From Clostridiales bacterium (GTDB taxonomy: Bacteria; Bacillota; Clostridia; Oscillospirales; Oscillospiraceae): a stretch of DNA of 43,276 nucleotides. Shown in pieces: positions 7,249 to 13,883 of the stretch. The DNA lies in the NCBI GenBank assembly GCA_029010715.1, contig JAQXKZ010000046.1:1-43276 (forward strand). The letters are read 5' to 3'. A program made the translations under genes and the position numbers. Each line of letters opens with the position of its first letter. The first letter of the stretch is position 1. The notes beneath the pieces were generated by a model. That model searched no databases and was not told the origin of the DNA. It worked only from the letters and a program-made list of their open reading frames with translations.

Positions 7249-8832
7249 ATGTACCCGGAAATAAGCAACCCCACGGATTACCATGCGGCATTATACATCA
7301 GGCTCTCAAAGGAGGACGAAAGCGAAGGACCATCGGAAAGTGTCACTAACCAGAAATCTCTGTTGGATGGGTTTGTCCGGCAGCACCGGCTTTCCGTCTA
7401 CGACGCCTATGTGGATGACGGCTGGAGCGGCACCAGCTTTGACCGCCCGGATTTCCGGCGTATGATCGGTGACATAGAGGCCGGAAAAGTCAATATGGTC
7501 ATCACAAAGGACCTGAGCCGGCTGGGCCGTGACTACATCATGACCGGTTACTATATGGAGCGGTACTTCCCGGAAAAGCGGGTACGCTACATCTCCTTAC
7601 TGGATGGCATTGACACCGGCGTGGAGTCCACCGCCAATGACATTACCCCATTCCGTGCCATTATGAACGATATGTACGCCAGAGACATTTCCAAGAAGAT
7701 CAAAAGCGTCAAGCGGGATAAGCAGCGCAAGGGGCAGTTCATTGGCGGCAAGCCGGTGTACGGTTACAGGATGCACCCCACGGAAAAAAACAAAATCGTC
7801 ATCGACGAGGAAGCGGCGTCCGTTGTGCGGCGGATTTTTGCCATGGCGCTGGAGGGCATGAGCTGCCGTCAGATCGCAGCCCGGCTGAATGCAGAGGCTG
7901 TTCCCACCCCGGCCGCCTATGCGGGACTTAAAGTACCCAATCCCGGCCCTTATACCGGCCTCTGGAGCAGCGAGCGCATTTCCGATATGCTGCAGAACGA
8001 AACTTACATCGGCAGTATGGTGCAGGGGCGCAGTGTGAAAATAAGCTATAAATCCAAAAAGTGCCTGAAGCAGGACCGCTCAAACTGGGTGGTCGTTGAG
8101 GGCACACACGAACCGCTGATCGACGCCGGGGCCTTCCGCAAGGTGCGTATGCTGGTGAACAGCCGCAAACACACCCGCAGCAGGACCTATGATTTCCTGT
8201 TGAAAGGGCTGATCTTCTGCCACGAGTGCGGGTACCCGTTGGCAGTGCTCAACCGCAAAAACGCAGCGGGGGAGGATGTGCTTTACTTTGTATGCCGCAC
8301 ATACCAGCGCTTCACCGGGGCAGGCGTGTGCACCTGCCATTCCATTAAGGAAAAGACCGTCACCGACGTGGTGCTTGCCAAGGTTCGTGAAGTCTGTGAA
8401 GCTTGCCTTGACCCGGAAAAGCTTCAGCGCATCGCGGTCGACGCTGTGGAAGAAGCTCACAGAGCGGAAAGCGACGAAGCTCAGATTCATGCGCTTCACA
8501 GCAAAATCGACAGCATGAATGCCAATCTGGATAAGATGTACATGGACCGTCTGAGCGGCCTGCTTGCGGAAGCAGACTTCGAGCGCGTCTATCAGCGGGT
8601 CAGGACGGAGCGTACCGCTCTGGAGGGAAAGCTGAAAGATCTGGAGCGGCAAAAGGAAAGCCCGGTCAGCCCGGAAGATCGCGCAAAAGTATTGGTCCGG
8701 CGGTTCCTGGATTCCGCTTACACCGGCCGGGAATTACTGGTCAGCCTCATCGAAAGAGTGGAGCTGACCGCGGACAGACAGATTATAATTCGATTTCGCT
8801 TCCAACAGACAAATGATGCAAATTCGACCTGA
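7249..8832 (+). CDS. Large serine recombinase of element A (TnpX/TndX-like)
   Basis: All parts of a large serine recombinase are present in 527 residues. The catalytic segment AALYIRLSKED has Ser20 as nucleophile, and the arginine motif TKDLSRLGRDY spans 87-96. A recombinase domain (about 165-310) is followed by a zinc ribbon with C324, C327, C349 and C361/C363, a coiled coil near 400-465, and a basic C-terminus. It resembles the TnpX/TndX group of clostridial transposons that excise circular forms. AAGGAGGAG lies seven bases before the ATG. The gene ends 58 bases before the GTATC core of element A's right end. It most likely excises element A, and possibly A plus B, from sigK. Element B's recombinase remnant at 10567-10709 is homologous to its C-terminus. 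Confidence 0.95.
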   Translation: MYPEISNPTDYHAALYIRLSKEDESEGPSESVTNQKSLLDGFVRQHRLSVYDAYVDDGWSGTSFDRPDFRRMIGDIEAGKVNMVITKDLSRLGRDYIMTGYYMERYFPEKRVRYISLLDGIDTGVESTANDITPFRAIMNDMYARDISKKIKSVKRDKQRKGQFIGGKPVYGYRMHPTEKNKIVIDEEAASVVRRIFAMALEGMSCRQIAARLNAEAVPTPAAYAGLKVPNPGPYTGLWSSERISDMLQNETYIGSMVQGRSVKISYKSKKCLKQDRSNWVVVEGTHEPLIDAGAFRKVRMLVNSRKHTRSRTYDFLLKGLIFCHECGYPLAVLNRKNAAGEDVLYFVCRTYQRFTGAGVCTCHSIKEKTVTDVVLAKVREVCEACLDPEKLQRIAVDAVEEAHRAESDEAQIHALHSKIDSMNANLDKMYMDRLSGLLAEADFERVYQRVRTERTALEGKLKDLERQKESPVSPEDRAKVLVRRFLDSAYTGRELLVSLIERVELTADRQIIIRFRFQQTNDANST

Positions 8833-8835
8833 AAT

Positions 8836-8855
8836 GCCGCGAAAGCGGTTTTTTT
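8836..8855 (+). terminator. Terminator after the element A recombinase
   Basis: CCGC-GAAA-GCGG followed by seven T lies four bases after the recombinase stop. The stem is short but has a stable GNRA-type loop. A related hairpin with a T-run sits at the same place in element B (10712-10734). Confidence 0.6.
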
Positions 8856-8863
8856 CCGGGGAT

Positions 8864-8884
8864 AATCGCTTACAACAGGCGAGG
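8864..8884 (+). repeat. Right-arm repeat, element A copy
   Basis: AATCGCTTACAACAGGCGAGG matches 10743-10763 at 18 of 21 positions. In both places it is followed by six bases and then GTATC. The pair defines the right ends of elements A and B. Confidence 0.8.
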
Positions 8885-8890
8885 AGGAAA

Positions 8891-8927
8891 GTATCCCGCC
8901 GCCATTAATGAAAACAATGCCCGGAAA
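8891..8927 (+). repeat. Left-arm direct repeat, copy 2 (inner attachment site)
   Basis: This is the second copy of the left arm at 1727-1763, with two differences in 37 bases. Its GTATC is the internal core shared by the right end of element A and the left end of element B. The bases before it (GGAAA) differ from the sigK codons, so removing A alone would rebuild the same TAA-ended sigK frame rather than a full gene. Confidence 0.8.
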
Positions 8928-8962
8928 GCTTTGAAAATTAAAGGCTTTCCGGGCATTGTTTT
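8911..8962. terminator. Perfect 19-bp hairpin at left end of element B
   Basis: AAAACAATGCCCGGAAAGC (8911-8929) pairs with 8944-8962 and ends in TTTT on the plus side. The central ATGCCCGGAAA is shared with the element A hairpin at 1751-1794, while loops and flanks differ, so pairing is preserved despite sequence change. Confidence 0.65.
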
Positions 8963-9173
8963 CAGGCATTGCTGCCTTTTTGCCGGGCGGAAACTCAGAT
9001 CAGGCTGACGCCCACTCATAACACAGGAGCTGTTCCCGGCCGATAGAATCTGCCGCAATGTGATTTGTCCGGAGCGGAGCGCTATTGCCGCCGTTTTCCT
9101 GCGGGCCTCACGGCGGCAGAATCCGGTTACCGTCCGGAGCGGTCACACGGGCTTTTACAGGCAGGAACGCCGT

Positions 9174-10472
9174 TCACTCCATCAAATCTCCCGTAGCCGG
9201 ATTGTCGATTAGTTTTCCATCTTCTGTGAAGCGTGACCCGTGGCATGGGCAGTCCCAGCTGTGCTCTGTTGAGTTCCATTTCAGCGCGCAGCCCAGGTGG
9301 GGGCAGCGTCTGGCGGAGGGCGTCAGCAGGTTGACTATGGCCTCAAATCCGTTGACAGCCAGCTGGGGACGGAGTATGGTCCGGGAGGGAGAAAAGACGT
9401 CGGCATAGGGGTTTTCCTTCCCCTGAACAAGGTCGCTCAGTATCATTGCAGCCACCATGGAGGAGGTCATGCCCCATTTGTTGAAGCCGGTGGCCACATA
9501 CAGATTGCTTGTGGACGCGGAGTAGGGGCCGATATAGGGTACGCCGTCCAGACTCATGCAGTCCTGGGTGGCCCAGCTGTACTTTTCTTCGGCGCCGGGG
9601 TAATGCCGCGCAGCAAAGTCACGCAGCTCCTCCCAGCCTCCGCCCCTTTTCCCGGTGCGGTGGTCTCCGCCGCCGATAAGCAGCAGATTCCGGTAATTTC
9701 TGAAGGACATCCCTTTCTGTGCCTCGTCCACATACATGCCGCCCACATCCGGGGCGTTTTCAAGTGCGATGACATAGGAACGGTGCTGGTACAGCTTAAG
9801 AAAATAGCTGCCGTGTTTGTTCAGGAACGGGAAATGGGTAGCCACGATTATCTTCTTCGCGGAGATTTTGCCGTGATCCGTCACAGCCGTGGTGTTCGCC
9901 AGCTCCCGTACCGGGGTGTGCTCGTAAATATGCAGATCCTTTGAAATGGCTGAGACGAATTTCAGAGGATGGAACTGGGCCTGATTCGGAAACTTTAACG
10001 CGCCCGCCACTGAAAAGGGCAGAGGAAGATTGTCTGCAAATTCACTGTGAAAACAAAGCTTTTCCAGCGCGGACAGCTCCCGCTCTATCTTCAGGCGGTC
10101 GTTCAGAACATAGACGTAGGAGTCCTTATCTTCAAAATCACAGTCGATGTCACGGCACAGCTCGCGGTATTTTTGAAGGGCCTCCTCATTGGCGGAGAGG
10201 TATTGACCCGCCGCCTCAAGGCCGAATTCGCGAATCAGCTTGTCATATATAAGCCCGTGCTGATTCGTGATTTTTGCAGTGGTGTTTTGGGTGATGCCGC
10301 CGCACAGCGTCCCGGCCTCCGCCAGCACATACGGTACGCCGGCGCGCTGCAGCATATACGCGCAGAGTATGCCCGCCATCCCGCCGCCGATGATAAGAAC
10401 ATCGGTGCTTATATCTCCCTCCAGAGCAGCAAAGTCAGGATGCTCCCAGGTTTGTTTCCACAATGATTCCAT
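9174..10472 (-). CDS. FAD-dependent oxidoreductase with short C-terminal Rieske [2Fe-2S] domain
   Basis: This is a 432-residue DAO-type flavoprotein. The FAD-binding IIGGGMAG has Gly29, Gly31 and Gly34; GGITQNTTAKIT follows, and a second dinucleotide-binding-fold motif (LYVATGFNKWGMT) is near residue 335. The C-terminus carries Rieske cluster ligands C390/H392 (CPH) and C408/H411 (CPCH). The Rieske part is shorter than a full domain. Such fusions are annotated as FAD-dependent oxidoreductases of unknown substrate; a redox or detoxification role is likely. GGAGGA precedes the ATG. It is the only intact gene of element B, read towards the left arm from its own promoter. Confidence 0.9.
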   Translation of the reverse strand: MESLWKQTWEHPDFAALEGDISTDVLIIGGGMAGILCAYMLQRAGVPYVLAEAGTLCGGITQNTTAKITNQHGLIYDKLIREFGLEAAGQYLSANEEALQKYRELCRDIDCDFEDKDSYVYVLNDRLKIERELSALEKLCFHSEFADNLPLPFSVAGALKFPNQAQFHPLKFVSAISKDLHIYEHTPVRELANTTAVTDHGKISAKKIIVATHFPFLNKHGSYFLKLYQHRSYVIALENAPDVGGMYVDEAQKGMSFRNYRNLLLIGGGDHRTGKRGGGWEELRDFAARHYPGAEEKYSWATQDCMSLDGVPYIGPYSASTSNLYVATGFNKWGMTSSMVAAMILSDLVQGKENPYADVFSPSRTILRPQLAVNGFEAIVNLLTPSARRCPHLGCALKWNSTEHSWDCPCHGSRFTEDGKLIDNPATGDLME

Positions 10473-10486
10473 ATGCTTCCTCCGAA

Positions 10487-10515
10487 ATTATATTTTTACG
10501 GATAGTGTTTTTCAA
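10487..10515 (-). promoter_or_regulatory. Promoter of the FAD/Rieske oxidoreductase
   Basis: The minus strand has TTGAAA (10510-10515), a 17-base spacer, and TATAAT (10487-10492), close to the housekeeping consensus. It lies directly upstream of the GGAGGA Shine-Dalgarno, so the gene can be expressed in vegetative cells independently of sigK. Confidence 0.8.
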
Positions 10516-10566
10516 ATGGAGAAAAGTATACCTTTAAAGGCAAAAAACGCGCAGGGGAAAGGCAAA

Positions 10567-10709
10567 AGAGTTTACGCGGCGTTTTGCGGACAATGCTTTT
10601 CGGCCCGGGACTGCAGTACAGCCATATCGGTAGAGCGTAGCTGACAGGGGACAGACGGATTACCGTCCGGGTTCGCTTCAAATGGCCAAATGACTTCAAT
10701 TTGACGTGA
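10567..10709 (+). pseudogene. Remnant 3' end of a large serine recombinase (element B)
   Basis: The frame ending at TGA 10707-10709 reads LTGDRRITVRVRFKWPNDFN, which aligns without gaps to LTADRQIIIRFRFQQTNDAN at the end of the element A recombinase. Upstream similarity continues weakly (G..L..S.I.R before the Leu). An in-frame TAG at 10638-10640 replaces a Val/Glu position. Everything encoding the catalytic and zinc domains is gone, and the oxidoreductase gene begins 95 bases to the left. The exact left limit is uncertain. Confidence 0.8.
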
Positions 10710-10711
10710 TT

Positions 10712-10734
10712 TGCCGTGTAAGCGGCACTTTTTT
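10712..10734 (+). terminator. Terminator-like hairpin after recombinase remnant
   Basis: TGCCG-N6-CGGCA followed by C and seven T corresponds in position to the hairpin at 8836-8855. It is part of the conserved right end of element B. Confidence 0.5.
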
Positions 10735-10742
10735 TAAGCCGG

Positions 10743-10763
10743 AATCGTTTACAATAGACGAGG
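10743..10763 (+). repeat. Right-arm repeat, element B copy
   Basis: AATCGTTTACAATAGACGAGG matches 8864-8884 at 18 of 21 positions and is followed by six bases and GTATC. The three differences are all transitions. Confidence 0.8.
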
Positions 10764-10766
10764 CGC

Positions 10767-10835
10767 TATGTATCGCGCATTGAGAAGCGTGCGCTGGAGA
10801 AGCTGCGCCGGGTGATCGAGGACGAGGATGTGTGA
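10767..10835 (+). CDS. sigK: sigK C-terminal fragment (end of region 4.2)
   Basis: Codons from 10767 read YVSRIEKRALEKLRRVIEDE, then Asp-Val and TGA at 10833-10835. SYVSRIEKRAL is the conserved ending of the sporulation-sigma HTH and is exactly what the fragment at 1427-1731 lacks. The 8-mer TATGTATC is shared by both fragments, so the join point can lie anywhere within it. There is no start codon or ribosome site here; the segment is meaningful only after the intervening 9 kb is removed. The joined tail from NEILMH is about 121 residues, in the range of sigma-K from other spore formers. Confidence 0.9.
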   Translation, partial: YVSRIEKRALEKLRRVIEDEDV

Positions 10836-10910
10836 ACGCAAAGCAGTCGCGGGTCTGCATGCGCCGTCCGCGTCATGAAACAGCTAATGTTGCGGCATAT
10901 GGACGCATAC

Positions 10911-10939
10911 TTGAATTCGGCATGGGACAGTGGTATAAT
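10911..10939 (+). promoter_or_regulatory. Promoter of the D,D-carboxypeptidase gene
   Basis: TTGAAT (10911-10916), a 17-base spacer and TATAAT (10934-10939) form a near-consensus housekeeping promoter. Transcription would start near 10946, which rules out the longer in-frame start at 10875. Confidence 0.85.
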
Positions 10940-10991
10940 GTGCTATCAAGCGCTGCACGGCGCAAATTTGTTTGAAAGGACAGCTCACGGT

Positions 10992-11816
10992 ATGAAAAAG
11001 AAAACCATGTGGATCATAACCATGCTTGGACTGTGCCTTGTGCTCTATACGATCATTGTATCCAGACTTGAAAGCAGTACCAGTGTCATTTTCGGCGGCT
11101 CTGAGAATGCCTTTGTGCGTTCCGACAGTATGACCTTTGTGGACCTGAACGCCACCGCCACGCCGGAGCCTACCGTTGACATTTGGCCGCAGCTCAAGTC
11201 CAAGGACTTTGAGGATAACCAGTGCCTGTGGATGGTGAATGACAAGAATCTGCTTTCCTCCGCGTTTAAGCCCGATATATCGAAAATAGAGAGAACCAGG
11301 TACATGATGTACAGCACCCAGTATATGCCGGAGTTAAACGCGTTTCTGGACGCTATAGAGGAGGCCGGATTTACATATTTCATCGGCGCGGCATTCAGGG
11401 AGTACAGCTTCCAGAACCATCTGTTCAACTCCAAGGCAAGCCAGATCGCGGCCGGCATGGGTATCAGCGACTATCTTGACCCGGAGTACCAGAAAGCGGT
11501 CGACGAGGCCAGGACCATCGTCATGTTCCCCGGCAGCAGCGAGCACCAGCTTGGCGTTGCTGTGGACATATTTGACGAGAACCGTTCGAGACTTGTGTAC
11601 AGCGAGATGAATCAGGAACTCTACGAGTGGCTCGACGCTCACTGTGCCGAGTACGGCTTTATAAAGCGCTACCCGACCAGAAAGCTGCTGCTGACCGGCT
11701 GGGATGAACCGTGGCACTATCGTTATGTCGGCAAGGAGGTCGCGACCTTCATCATGGAACAGGGACTCTGCTATGAGGAGTTCTACGCTCACTATTTCCC
11801 GGACTTTGAATACTGA
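10992..11816 (+). CDS. D-alanyl-D-alanine carboxypeptidase, VanY-like (M15B)
   Basis: The ATG at 10992 begins MKKKTMWIITML, followed by one signal-anchor helix (about residues 4-24), so the enzyme domain faces the cell wall. The M15 zinc-peptidase signature is present: SEHQLGVAVD gives His185 and Asp192, and WDEPWHYRY gives Glu239 and His242. VanY/DacB-type enzymes trim the terminal D-Ala from peptidoglycan stem peptides. The start fits the promoter at 10911-10939; an upstream in-frame ATG at 10875 precedes that promoter. The gene is a separate unit between the sigK 3' end and rimP. Confidence 0.92.
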   Translation: MKKKTMWIITMLGLCLVLYTIIVSRLESSTSVIFGGSENAFVRSDSMTFVDLNATATPEPTVDIWPQLKSKDFEDNQCLWMVNDKNLLSSAFKPDISKIERTRYMMYSTQYMPELNAFLDAIEEAGFTYFIGAAFREYSFQNHLFNSKASQIAAGMGISDYLDPEYQKAVDEARTIVMFPGSSEHQLGVAVDIFDENRSRLVYSEMNQELYEWLDAHCAEYGFIKRYPTRKLLLTGWDEPWHYRYVGKEVATFIMEQGLCYEEFYAHYFPDFEY

Positions 11817-11820
11817 CGTC

Positions 11821-11855
11821 AATTCACGCGGAGCACGAACGGCCCCGCGTGAATT
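11821..11855 (+). terminator. Hairpin after the carboxypeptidase gene
   Basis: AATTCACGCGG (11821-11831) pairs with CCGCGTGAATT (11845-11855), an 11-bp stem four bases after the stop. The following T-run is weak, so termination may be partial. Confidence 0.55.
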
Positions 11856-11887
11856 ATTTGCGCCGGAGTAATTATTTGCGCCGGAGT
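11852..11887 (+). repeat. Two tandem copies of an 18-base unit
   Basis: AATTATTTGCGCCGGAGT occurs twice without a gap just upstream of the rimP operon promoter. It may be a slippage product; no factor-binding role can be inferred. Confidence 0.8.
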
Positions 11888-11896
11888 AAAAAAGGC

Positions 11897-11925
11897 TTGC
11901 AATACATGATATGGCGTGCTATTAT
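11897..11925 (+). promoter_or_regulatory. Promoter of the rimP-nusA-infB operon
   Basis: TTGCAA (11897-11902), 17 bases, and TATTAT (11920-11925). It lies 29 bases before the leader hairpin and about 115 bases before rimP. Confidence 0.75.
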
Positions 11926-11953
11926 TACTAAGGTAAGTATCAATGCTTTAGTC

Positions 11954-11980
11954 AGAGTGGGTTTCAGCCCACTCTTTTTT
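11954..11980 (+). terminator. Leader hairpin with T-run upstream of rimP (probable attenuator)
   Basis: AGAGTGGG pairs with CCCACTCT around a 6-base loop and runs into TTTTTT. It stands between the operon promoter and rimP, so full transcription must read through it. In B. subtilis a NusA-dependent terminator in the leader of this operon mediates NusA autoregulation; the same arrangement here suggests the same control. Confidence 0.7.
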
Positions 11981-12040
11981 ACGAAACTTTTGCGCCGGCC
12001 GGGTTATTCAAGGGCCGGACGGAAAGAAAGCGAGAGCAGC

Positions 12041-12496
12041 ATGAGTAAGATCACTGAAAAGGTCACGGAGCTTGCCGGACCTGTCGTCGAGGACGAGGGC
12101 TGCAGCCTGTGGGATGTGGAATATATCCGCGAGGCCGGAAGCTGGTATCTTCGCATCTATATCGACAAGGCCGGCGGCGTCAGCATTGACGATTGCGAGC
12201 GCATCAGCCGCAGGTTGGATCCGCTCCTTGATGAAGCCGATCCCATTCCGGACAGCTATGTGTTTGAAGTCGGTTCCGCCGGTGCCGAGCGCGAGCTTAA
12301 GCGCCCGGGCGACTTTGAACAGTTTATGGGCAGCGAGGTCGAGGTACGGCTCTATCAGCCGGTGAACGGCTGCAAGGTATATATCGGCAGGCTTGCCGGA
12401 TATGAAAACGGGACCGTCACCGTGACCGTCGGAGACAGGGACATGAGCTTCGGAAAGAGCCAGACGTCGCTCGTGAAGCTGCATGTATCAATATAG
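12041..12496 (+). CDS. rimP: Ribosome maturation factor RimP
   Basis: The 151-residue product begins MSKITEKVTELAGPVVEDEG, followed by LWDVEYIREAGSWYLRIYID and the ISRRLDPLLDE segment. The YVFEVGSAGAERELKRPGDF motif is close to the conserved EVSSPGLDRPLK of RimP. It assists 30S subunit maturation in the cytoplasm. The start was set at the ATG after GAGAGCAGC, because the upstream open frame contains the leader terminator. It is the first gene of the nusA-infB operon, 30 bases ahead of nusA. Confidence 0.95.
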   Translation: MSKITEKVTELAGPVVEDEGCSLWDVEYIREAGSWYLRIYIDKAGGVSIDDCERISRRLDPLLDEADPIPDSYVFEVGSAGAERELKRPGDFEQFMGSEVEVRLYQPVNGCKVYIGRLAGYENGTVTVTVGDRDMSFGKSQTSLVKLHVSI

Positions 12497-12525
12497 GACG
12501 TATAAAGCAGAATGGAGAGAATGAA

Positions 12526-13578
12526 ATGAACGCTGAATTTTTTGAAGCCATCGAGGATATCGAGAAGGAGAAGGGCATACCCCGCGGCTACATGTACGAT
12601 AAAATCAAGCAGGCCATGCTGGCCGCTTTCCGCAAGGATAATCCCGAGTGCGAGGATAACGTGGAGATCATTCTCGACGAGGACAAAAAGCGCATCGAGA
12701 TGAACGTCAACAAGACCGTTGTCGAAGAGGTCGCGGACCCGAATCATGAGATCATTCTTGAGGCCGCGAAAAAGATCAGCCGCCGTGCAAAGCCCGGCGA
12801 CATGGTCGCTGTCCCGGTAGAGACCAAAAAGTTCGGCCGTATTGCCGCCCAGGCTGCGAAGCAGGTCATCATACAGGGTATCCGCGAGGCCGAGCGCGGC
12901 ATCATATACGAGGAGTTCACATCAAAGGAGCATGAGATCCTCACCGGTATCGTCTCCCACATAGAGCCGAGAAACGGGAGTGTCTCCATCCGTATCTCCT
13001 CCAACAGCGAGTATACTGAGGCCATGCTCGCTCCCAATGAGCGCATCAAGACGGAAGAACTTAAAGAGGGCGACCATATCAAGGTTTATGTCGTCGAGGT
13101 CAGAAACTCTGCCCGCGGCCCGCAGGTGCTTATTTCCCGTACGCATCCCGGCCTTGTCAAGCGCCTGTTTGAGCTGGAGGTTCCCGAGATATATGACGGT
13201 ACCGTCGAGATAAAGTCCATCGCCCGTGAAGCCGGCAGCCGCACAAAGATGGCCGTCTGGTCCGCCGATCCCGACGTTGATCCCATCGGTTCCTGCGTCG
13301 GTCCGAGGGGCGGCCGCGTTGCGAGCATCGTCAACGAGCTCGGCGGCGAGAAGATAGATATTGTCAAGTACAGCGAAGTCCCCGAGGAGTATATCGCCGC
13401 CGCTCTGTCCCCGTCCGAGGTCGTCAGCGTCACCATGCTCGAGGACGGCAAGAGCTGCCGCGTCATCGTGCCCGATTCCCAGCTCTCTCTGGCCATTGGC
13501 AAGGAAGGCCAGAACGCAAGACTCGCGGCCAAGCTGACTGGCTACAAGATAGACATAAAGCCCGAGAGCGAGGCCTGA
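12526..13578 (+). CDS. nusA: Transcription termination/antitermination factor NusA
   Basis: The product (350 residues) has the N-terminal RNA-polymerase-binding domain (1-130), an S1 domain (about 135-200; GIVSHIEPRNGSVSI), and two KH domains with GSCVGPRGGR and AIGKEGQNARLAAKLTGYKI. It lacks the C-terminal acidic repeats of proteobacterial NusA, as usual for Firmicutes. It modulates pausing and termination and may regulate its own operon through the leader hairpin. GGAGAG precedes the ATG. Confidence 0.97.
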   Translation: MNAEFFEAIEDIEKEKGIPRGYMYDKIKQAMLAAFRKDNPECEDNVEIILDEDKKRIEMNVNKTVVEEVADPNHEIILEAAKKISRRAKPGDMVAVPVETKKFGRIAAQAAKQVIIQGIREAERGIIYEEFTSKEHEILTGIVSHIEPRNGSVSIRISSNSEYTEAMLAPNERIKTEELKEGDHIKVYVVEVRNSARGPQVLISRTHPGLVKRLFELEVPEIYDGTVEIKSIAREAGSRTKMAVWSADPDVDPIGSCVGPRGGRVASIVNELGGEKIDIVKYSEVPEEYIAAALSPSEVVSVTMLEDGKSCRVIVPDSQLSLAIGKEGQNARLAAKLTGYKIDIKPESEA

Positions 13579-13613
13579 TTCCCGGCAGTATTATAATTAA
13601 GGAGGCGGTAGCC

Positions 13614-13883
13614 ATGGAAAAGAAAATACCCGTGCGGCAATGTCTGGGCTGCCGCGAAATGAAGCCCAAACGTGAGCTGATACGCGTCGTCCGGTCGCCG
13701 GAGGGCACTGTCAGTCTCGATTTCAGGGGTAAGGCCTCCGGCCGCGGAGCGTATGTGTGCCCCAATCCGCAGTGCCTGAAAAAAGCTATCAGGGCCAGGG
13801 CTCTGGAGCGCGCGTTCTCCGTGCAGATACCGCCGGAGATATACGAGCGCCTGGAGCGGGAAATGGAGGCCGGAGATGGATGA
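13614..13883 (+). CDS. rnpM: YlxR-family RNA-binding protein (RnpM, DUF448)
   Basis: The 89-residue product begins MEKKIPVRQCLGCREMKPKR and contains LIRVVRSPEGTVSLDFRGKASGRGAYVCPNPQCLKKA, the signature of YlxR/DUF448. YlxR has been described as an RNase P modulator (RnpM). It sits at its standard place between nusA and the L7Ae-like gene, overlapping the latter by 8 bases. GGAGGCGG precedes the ATG. Confidence 0.93.
   Translation: MEKKIPVRQCLGCREMKPKRELIRVVRSPEGTVSLDFRGKASGRGAYVCPNPQCLKKAIRARALERAFSVQIPPEIYERLEREMEAGDG

Larger units (their letters stand above)
1727..8895 (+). mobile_element. Element A: recombinase-bearing intervening element in the sigK HTH codons
   Basis: The left end is GTATC at 1727-1731 plus a 32-base arm (1732-1763). 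The right end is a 21-base arm at 8864-8884, six bases, then GTATC (8891-8895). Inside are a MerR/ABC exporter operon, a small lipoprotein, an alpha/beta hydrolase, a TetR gene, a 47-aa ORF and an intact large serine recombinase whose stop is 58 bases from the right core. This is the usual layout of serine-integrase elements. The left arm is repeated after the right core at 8896-8927, which marks the start of a second related element. Base composition varies inside, with a low-GC patch near 4800-5950, as expected for assembled foreign cargo. Confidence 0.75.
8833..9173. other. Junction of element A right arm and element B left arm, then gene-free spacer
   Basis: In order: recombinase terminator, right arm (8864-8884), core GTATC (8891-8895), element B left arm (8896-8927), a 19-bp perfect hairpin (8911-8962), a small hairpin AGGCA-TTGC-TGCCT with T-run (8964-8981), and a 9-bp dyad TGCCGCCGT/ACGGCGGCA (about 9087-9118) downstream of the minus-strand oxidoreductase that may end its transcription. 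I see no gene here. Confidence 0.6.
8891..10774 (+). mobile_element. Element B: tandem, apparently defective element in sigK
   Basis: The left end is GTATC plus the same arm as element A (8891-8927, 35 of 37 identical). The right end has the related 21-base arm (10743-10763) and GTATC (10770-10774) fused to the sigK C-terminal codons. The contents are one FAD/Rieske oxidoreductase with its own promoter, on the minus strand, and the decayed 3' end of a recombinase gene. Sharing both arm types with element A means the two recognise the same site. A tandem arrangement arises when a second element integrates into the attachment site left by the first. Excision of B would need a recombinase in trans, most simply that of element A. 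Confidence 0.7.

Noticed and set aside
10875-10991. Longer N-terminus of the D,D-carboxypeptidase
   Set aside because: The strong promoter at 10911-10939 lies inside it, and the signal-anchor helix starts after 10992.
11834-12040. Extended N-terminus of RimP (open frame from 11849)
   Set aside because: It would include the operon promoter and leader terminator; RimP homology starts at 12041.
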